Assembly: GCA_030762895.1 (NCBI GenBank)
Contig: JAUPTC010000017.1
Span: 248,001 to 312,000, forward strand
DNA: 64,000 nucleotides
Origin: Sophora flavescens
Lineage: Eukaryota; Streptophyta; Magnoliopsida; Fabales; Fabaceae
Direction of reading: 5' to 3'
The notes under the pieces: model-generated
The model's input: only the letters and a program-made list of their open reading frames with translations
Databases searched by the model: none
Told to the model about the DNA's origin: nothing
Part shown: positions 58,195 through 64,000 of the stretch, in pieces
Numbering within the stretch: position 1 is the stretch's first letter
Layout of the letters: each line of letters starts with the position of its first letter
Position numbers and translations under genes: made by a program

Positions 58195-58614
58195 GAACAT
58201 GTAATCTTGAGAGGCACTCTTAAGTTTTGGATGGGGAGGTCAATGTCATTCAGAAAACTGACTCTTTGTTTCATGGGACCTTTCCTAATTCTCAAAAGAG
58301 TCGTGCCCGTTGCTTACCAATTGGCTCTTCTGCCACAATTGGCAAATCTTCGTGATGTTTTCCATGTGTCGCAACTTAGAAAATATGTACCTGATGAGTC
58401 TTATGTGATAGCTCCTGAGTCTTTACAATTGAACGATAATTTTATCTATAAGCCTAGGCCTAGTCAAATCTTGGACAAGGGAACAAAGACTCTAAGGAAC
58501 AAGACAATTCCATTGGTGAAAGTGTTATGGGAAAGGATTAATTCCGAAGGAAACTACTTGAAAGATGGAAGAGGACATCGTATGTCAATACCCAGAGCTT
58601 GTTGTTTAAGGTAA
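58195..58614 (+). pseudogene. Tekay integrase C-terminus with chromodomain remnant
   Basis: GRSMSFRKLTLCFMGPFLIL, KRVVPVAYQLALLPQLANLR, DVFHVSQLRKYVPD is the GPF/Y module and linker of chromovirus integrase. PRPSQILDKGTKTLRNKTIP then LVKVLWERINSEGNYLKDGR is the chromodomain, whose usual W-x-x-x-x-A-T-W-E core is lost after VLWERI, consistent with a frameshift. Confidence 0.8.
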
Positions 58615-58708
58615 GGTAACCTTTATGTTTGGTTTTCAGCATATGTTACAATATGTGTGTGAGTATGTGAGGAATTTCGGGGACGAAATTCTCTAAGGAG
58701 GGGAGAAA

Positions 58709-59001
58709 TGTAACACCCTAAAAAATTCAAATATAATTATTTTAATAAAAAAAGGGTAGTATAAGAGTTTATTATAATTGTTTTCTTTATAATAAAAATC
58801 CAGTGGGTTTCACAATAATGTAAAATTGATTTAAAAAAATAAAATAAAATAAATTAATTAATTAAGAAACCTACGTGAATAGCACGTAGGATTCTTTGTT
58901 AGCAATATAAAAAATTTGGCTTTAGCCAAATTGCATGTTTTCTTTTTAAAAAAAAAAGAAGGATAAGAACCTATCATGGACTAAATTATTATGGCAATAA
59001 T
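58709..59001 (+). repeat. 3' LTR of the Tekay element, truncated
   Basis: First ~293 bases of the LTR (TGTAACACCC), nearly identical to 53002-53300 up to GGCAATAATG, then unrelated sequence. Preceded by CTAAGGAGGGGAGAAA, the polypurine tract, after TTTCGGGGACGAAATT. Confidence 0.88.
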
Positions 59002-59079
59002 GTTATTAAGGAATAATTTCTTTCATCTTCTTCCAAATTTAACATCCTTTTTCTCTTCCCTCAATTCAAAACTTTTCAC

Positions 59080-59375
59080 ACGACTTTGCTTCCATTAGGA
59101 CCTTTAGGCTGTAGCTTTGAGTGCCATGTTTGATAACATTAATAGTCATTCCCAATAGTTGTGTTCTTTTCATTCACTTTATTTTTTTCCCTGCTTCTTC
59201 CAATGTATTGGGACAATTCACTTAATTTTCCAAATTCACTTAATGCTCTCTTATGCAAGAGTTGTGTCCATCTTATTCTCTATCTTTATTTTGTTGTTTT
59301 TTTATAAATGCATTGGAACCCAACGTATTGAAACATATTTCTCAAATTCAGAGAACTAAAATATGTTTTTATAAT
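59080..59375. repeat. Dispersed 300-bp repeat, copy 2
   Basis: Same order of blocks as copy 1. It continues past AAAATATGTTT into TTATAATTG without an insertion. Confidence 0.75.
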
Positions 59376-59499
59376 TGTTTTTCTCTGTTCTAACTTATAA
59401 AAAATTAAAAGAGTGCAAATTTGAAGTACCAAAAAAATGTTGATTGATAATAATAACTAATATAAAATATATTTTGAAAAGATGATCAATTAACTATTT

Positions 59500-59864
59500 G
59501 GCTTAATTGCACTTTTGGTCCCCCCCTATTTTAGTGTTTGGGCGACTCTGGTCCACCGATTTTTTTCTCTCGCTTTTAGTCCTCGCATTTTGAAAATGTG
59601 TAATTTTGGTCCATTTGTTAAGTTAACATCTAACAATTAACATTTCAAATCAACATTCACTTATGACACTACTTGTTACAAAGCATAAATCATGTTAGAA
59701 TATCATAAGTCGTGTTAGATACACCATTAACTATTGGTTGTTAACATACATGTGGACCAAAAGTGCACATTTTTAAAATGATGGGACTAGAATCGAACGG
59801 AAAAAAACTGGGGGATCGAAATCGCCCAAACACTAAAATAGACGGACCAAAAGTATAATTAAGC
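59500..59864. mobile_element. MITE with long terminal inverted repeats
   Basis: About 365 bp. Left end GGCTTAATTGCACTTTTGGT; right end read inward GGCTTAATTATACTTTTGGT. Similarity continues through TATTTTAGTGTTTGGGCGA, about 55-60 bases. ACTATTT flanks both sides within a 9-base window, suggesting a Mutator-like target duplication. No ORF. Confidence 0.8.
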
Positions 59865-61034
59865 CCGACTATTTTTCCAATAAGCTATATTTAGTTGTTT
59901 TCATATTTTAATTTAAAATTTGACTCTGATGCCATATAACTATGTAAACTAATATCTACTCATTTAGACAATCAACCCCATAAATTGTAAATATTTATAT
60001 TATTATATAACTATTTAAAATTTCAACTTCAATATAAAATATTACAGATTATACATAATACATAATTATATACATCTAGATATACATATAAGTATGTTTT
60101 AATATAATATTTTCAACCCCGTGTAAAATGTTTCAAATAACAATATGCAATCATTAATAATTTGAATTGTGCCTCTATATCTACTAAACCCTTTTTTCCT
60201 TTGCTTTATCCCAAATAAAGTCCACCTTATCAAACCCTTTTTTTTAATTGTTTCACACTTTGACTTCTTTGAGAAAAACACAAAAAAAAAGTTGGTTTTC
60301 CGGCGATTATATTTACACTAATAGCAATAGTATTTTAAGATTTAAATGTTGGTTAAAAAGTTTGAAATTTATACTGCATTTACTTTTGGGAATGTTTATA
60401 TTGTCATGTAAACTACATTTCTGAGAATCTCTTTCCGGGGATTTTTTCCCCATTGTCAAGCATGCAAATAAAACTTAGAGGCTTCATGCACAAAATTTGT
60501 TCCAGGGTAAGTTTTATGTCAAAGTCAGAGAATATTTGTTATCTCTTATACAAAATATGAAAACAAATTATATATTCTCATCTCACTTTTTCAAGAATTT
60601 GAAAATATATCTTATATCAAATGTCACCTCAATTAATTGCATTTTACTATATCTATCATATTATTATTTTTCTCCCCTGAAAAATCTATTGAATTGTTTC
60701 TTCTCTTTTCCCTTTCAAGTTAACTATTTAATAAAAAATATTATATGTCTATCATATTTTTTTTATTTCTTGAAAATCTATTTTGATTTCTTTCTCTCCT
60801 TATTCTATGCAAGTCAATCTTTTTTAGAAAATATATTTATCTATCATATTATTATTTTCCTTCCCTATGAAAAAGTTATTTGATTTATTTTTCAGCTTTT
60901 CCCTATTCAAATTAACCATTTTTAAATAACATATTTATCGTCCACGACTAGAGATTATTTGGTCCTCTACAAACTTACAAAATAAACTTTGACTAATAGG
61001 GTTTTTCATCATTCCAAATTCTATTCTACAGTTT
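59865..61034. other. AT-rich sequence, partly colinear with the Helitron region
   Basis: 60100-60265 resembles 51490-51665 (TTTTTCAACCCCGTG for the hairpin end, then ATTGTGCCTCTATATCTAC). ORF 60497-60883 is phenylalanine/leucine-rich translation of T-rich DNA, not a gene. Confidence 0.5.
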
Positions 61035-61297
61035 ATTGATAAAGTTGCACTCCCCCTATTGGCACCACATTTGAGAACATTAACAATCATTCTCAAGAGT
61101 TGTGTTCTTTCCATGCCTTTTTTTTCTTCCAATGTATTTGGACAATTCATTTAATTTTCTAAATTCACACAATGCTCTCCCAGCAAAGAGTTGTGTCCTT
61201 TCCATCCCCTATCGTTATTTTGTTCCCTTTTTTTCAATAAATTGTAACACAACTTGTTTAAACGCCTTTCTCAAATTCAGACAACTAAAATATGTTT
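61035..61297. repeat. Dispersed 300-bp repeat, copy 3
   Basis: Closest to copy 1 (GTTGTGTTCTTTCCATGCC, TGCTCTCCCAGCAAAGAGTT). It ends at AACTAAAATATGTTT where the SIRE LTR begins. Confidence 0.75.
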
Positions 61298-62770
61298 TGT
61301 TGGAACCAAAGAGGTTCTGGGTCTTTCAATATATAGGTTTTGATGTTAACAAAAAGGATTAAATTTGATTGGCAAAGTGTTAGTTGAGATACAACAAGTG
61401 AGTTCAGTTTATGCAGGAATATCCAAAATAATATAAGGTATACAATACTTGGACTATTGCAAGAAATTACCCGTCCAAAGGTTATTTTACCGTTTATATT
61501 AAATAGATGGCTAACTAAAAATCAGTAGACGTCCATAGTAGCCACGTCAGCAGACAAGTACTCTCCTTGAAACTCAAGTATACATCCATAATGCCTAACT
61601 AAAATTCAGTAGACGTCCATAGTGCCACGTCATTGGACGGAGTTTCTTTAAGGACTTAGCAAGTCCAAAGACTTGTGTGGACGAGCGCTTCTACCACATC
61701 AGTGGACGAGCAGAATAAAACTAAGTGCCTGTAGACGGTTCTACTCTTCTTATCTTAACTTCTTTGAATATGATTTAATGCAATCTGGACCACATTGAAT
61801 TTATTTCAAATGATTGATATTTAATTCAAAGGAATATATGCTCCTTATATTTGTTTATCTAGTCAATGCCTTGTTCCTTTGTGAGAAAATTCACAGTACT
61901 ATTAAGCAAATACAAAAAGCAAATAGTACAATTGGAATTGCAAAACGATCTGCACTATGACAACTTTATTGTTGGACAAAAGCTGGGTTATACACAAAGG
62001 AGGAAAGAAATTTTTTAAGGTACAATTGCTCAAGACAGTGAGCCTCCATATTGTGCTTTTCTGATAACAAAGAATGCTTTTCAACACGGCCAAAATCAAG
62101 CTATCAGTCTCAACGGATATAATGCATTTAATGTTATCTCTACAACAGGACTATTCAAATAACCGTTGAAGATTTACTAGACAAGTTGAAGACCACTATT
62201 TATAGAAGGTCTCAAGTACTGAAGAACAACTTTTGCCATTTAAACAATTACAAGATATTCAAAGCTCATATTCTCGTTGTAAATCAAAAGTCTGTAATTC
62301 TTAAGGTTGAATATTTGTAAAAATGTTTAGTGGATCTTAAACCTTCATACCCTCACATATAGTGAGTTAGAAAGATCTTAGAAAAATCTGTGATTGAATT
62401 AGAGCCTGAAGAGGCTTGGCAAGAAAGCAATACTTGTAGCCTGAAGAGGTGTAGAATACTTGTTGTAGAAACTATTTGGAAATAATGGAGAAAATCCTTA
62501 AAGTAGAAGGGACTGGACGTAGCTCTTGGTTGGAAGAGAGTGAACCAGGATAAAATACCTGAGTGAATTTTCTATCCCTTATCTTTTACAGTCTTATTTA
62601 TTTCTACTAACTGTGGGATTTGATTTTGGTTTTGTTAATCTTTTAAAAAGGATTTCTAGTGTGCTCAAACTTTTTATCTCCTGCTTGTGAAAAGGCTTCT
62701 CAAAAAGGGTTTTTGCTAAAATAATTAACAAACACAATTCAGCCCCCCTTCTTGTGTTTGCCTGTGCCAA
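61298..62770 (+). repeat. 5' LTR of the SIRE-like element
   Basis: TGTTGGAACCAAAG start, about 1.47 kb. Contains direct repeats of TCAGTAGACGTCCATAGT (61524 and 61609) each followed by CACGTCA-type words. Its end is within 62764-62772. Confidence 0.8.
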
Positions 62771-62777
62771 CTTTAGG

Positions 62778-62789
62778 TTGTATCAGAGC
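62778..62789 (+). other. Primer-binding site, Met tRNA type (imperfect)
   Basis: TTGTATCAGAGC, versus the usual TGGTATCAGAGC of SIRE elements. Confidence 0.75.
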
Positions 62790-62846
62790 TCAGCCTTGAC
62801 AGGGTTGAGCATCTATCAAGTGCTAAGGCAGTACGATCCTACAATC

Positions 62847-64000
62847 ATGGATGCAGAAGGACAAGCTATCAATATACCGCCTCTCTTTGATGGAACTGAT
62901 TATGATTATTGGAAAAAGAGGATGATGGCATTCTTGGATGCACAGAATGCTGACATCTGGGAACTGATAGAAAATGGCTACACTGAGCCAAGGAGTGAAG
63001 CTGGAGCTGCAGTGCCTAGAGCTGAATGGACTCAAGAGCAGAAAAGTCAACATCAACTAAACTTGAAAGCTAAGCACTATCTCATGTGTGCTATCACCAG
63101 ATCTGAGCATGACAAGGTTCATAGTTGCAACACAGCTAAAGAAATCTGGGATACTCTTGCACTAGCTCATGAAGGTTCCTCACAAGTGAAGGAATCAAAG
63201 ATAAGCATGCTGGTTCACCAGTATGAGCTATTCAAGATGGCTGATCATGAAACTATAGACCAGATGTTTGGAAGATTCCAAACAATCACCAACAGTCTCA
63301 GGTCTCTTGGAAAGGTCTATGAGAATATAGATCATGTGAGAAAATTTTTGAGAAGTCTCTCAAAACAGTGGAGACAACTGCTATCCAGGAAGCAAAGACT
63401 CTGAATACTCTTTCTCTGGAAGAAATTCTAGGTTCATTAAAAGTTCATGAACTTGAACCAAATGAAGAGGAAAACTCCAGAAAAGGAAAATCCATTGCCA
63501 TAAAGGCCAAGAAAGCTAGTTCCTCAAAGGTGCTTAAAGTAGCTGAGTCCTCAAATGAAGCTGACTCATCAAATAATGAAGATAACTCGGATGAGGATGA
63601 ACTATCTTTCATCTCCAGAAAAATCCAACACATGTGGAGAAAGAAAGGTGGATTCATAAGGAAGCAGTTCAACAAAAAATTCTCCAAGGAGAAGTCAGAT
63701 TCCAAGGAAAAAGGTCCACCCTTGTGCTTTGAATGTAAGAAACCAAGACACTTCAAAGCTGACTGCCCAGAGCTGAAGGAGAAAAAGAAATTATTCAAAA
63801 AGAAGAAACGCTTGATGGCTACATGGGAGGATCTTGACCTGTCCTCGTCAGATGAAGAAGATGAAGCAGGAGAAGAAGCAAACATTTGCCTCATGACTGA
63901 CACTGCATCAGAAAGTGAATACACTGATGCTGAGGTAATGGACTCTGATCCATCTACTCTTCAAACTGTTTTTGATGCATTGCTGCATGAATCATGCATA
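62847..64000 (+). pseudogene. SIRE-type Ty1/copia gag, frameshifted, runs off window
   Basis: Coat protein. ATG at 62847 (the upstream ATG at 62754 lies in LTR). FDGTDYDYWKKRMMAFLDAQ, IWDTLALAHEGSSQVKESKI and LRSLSKQW are the UBN2/copia gag core. A small deletion near 63370 shifts the frame; it resumes as TAIQEAKTLNTLSLEEILGS. A Ser/Lys/acid-rich region and zinc knuckle follow at about 63723-63764: CFECKKPRHFKADC (C-x2-C-x4-H-x4-C, with Arg for the usual Gly). The frame is open to the last base. The minus-strand ORF here is a shadow. Confidence 0.85.

Larger units (their letters stand above)
53002..59001 (+). mobile_element. Decayed Tekay-type (chromovirus) Ty3/gypsy element
   Basis: 5' LTR 53002-55276, Met primer site, scattered gag/PR/RT/RNase H/integrase remnants in the right order, chromodomain-side integrase tail, polypurine tract (about 58690-58708) and a 3' LTR cut off after about 290 bases. 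All coding parts are broken, and two stretches (55805-56265 and 57140-58190) hold unrelated AT-rich DNA. With the right LTR truncated, no target duplication can be tested. Confidence 0.85.
61298..64000 (+). mobile_element. SIRE-like Ty1/copia element, 5' part
   Basis: 5' LTR, Met-type primer site and gag, continuing beyond the window. Related to, but separate from, the element end at 44056-48642: that one is a 3' part and this is a 5' part in the same orientation. Confidence 0.85.

Noticed and set aside
60497..60883. ORF of 128 codons, Phe/Leu/Tyr-rich
   Set aside because: Translation of T-rich intergenic DNA; no membrane protein family recognised.
63445..63924. Minus-strand ORF of 159 codons, Ser/Phe-rich
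   Set aside because: Exact antisense of the SIRE gag Lys/Ser/acidic region and zinc knuckle.
44056..64000. The SIRE parts at 44056-48642 and 61298-64000 as one element
   Set aside because: The first is a 3' end (PPT plus LTR) and the second a 5' end (LTR plus PBS plus gag) in the same orientation, so they are separate insertions.

Overview
This is plant nuclear DNA, almost certainly from a eudicot. The mixture of Athila, Tat, Tekay (chromovirus) and SIRE-type LTR retrotransposons, the small MITEs and a broken tetraspanin exon would fit a legume, but the family is an inference. The window is a gene-poor, heterochromatin-like block built from transposable elements inserted into one another. 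No intact host gene, rRNA, tRNA or CRISPR array was found. Every retroelement reading frame seen carries stops, frameshifts or deletions.

Layout. 1-761: end of an LTR cut by the window edge. 762-1519 plus 5562-6396: an old Tekay-like LTR split by a 4.04-kb solo LTR (1520-5561, target duplication GTTTC). 6397-13589: a minus-strand Tat-type Ty3 element (LTR at 13020-13589, PBS, gag and an RT fragment). A deleted minus-strand Athila-type element (6583-11290) sits inside its pol. 13631-34547: a plus-strand Athila-type element with both LTRs, a tRNA-Asp primer site, a gag-PR-RT frame, RNase H and integrase, and target duplication AGAAC. It is split by a minus-strand Tekay-like element without recognisable coding sequence (21364-32816, target duplication TTGCA, two LTRs of 3948 and 3947 bp). 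34869-36130: MITEs. 36701-42602: a gag-only Athila/Tat-related element (target duplication TCAGG). 43553-48731: a Ty3 gag fragment, then the 3' end of a SIRE-like element with a decayed env-position ORF and its LTR. 49186-49577: tetraspanin exon fragment. 51484-52680: candidate Helitron carrying a MITE. 53002-59001: a decayed Tekay element whose LTR holds an array of hairpins. 59500-59864: MITE. 61298-64000: 5' LTR and gag of a second SIRE-like element, running off the end.

How it fits together. Target duplications give an order of events: Tat first, then the two Athila elements into it or its edge, then the Tekay derivative into the plus-strand Athila. The most unusual structure is not coding. 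Three different Tekay-type LTRs each carry a tandem array at a broadly comparable place. In one (54319-54545) seven successive units are stem-loops whose two arms change together, followed by a constant CGAAA. Other LTR families carry many copies of family-specific self-complementary words (TCGCGA, TGCTGCAGCA, TCACGGCCGTGA).
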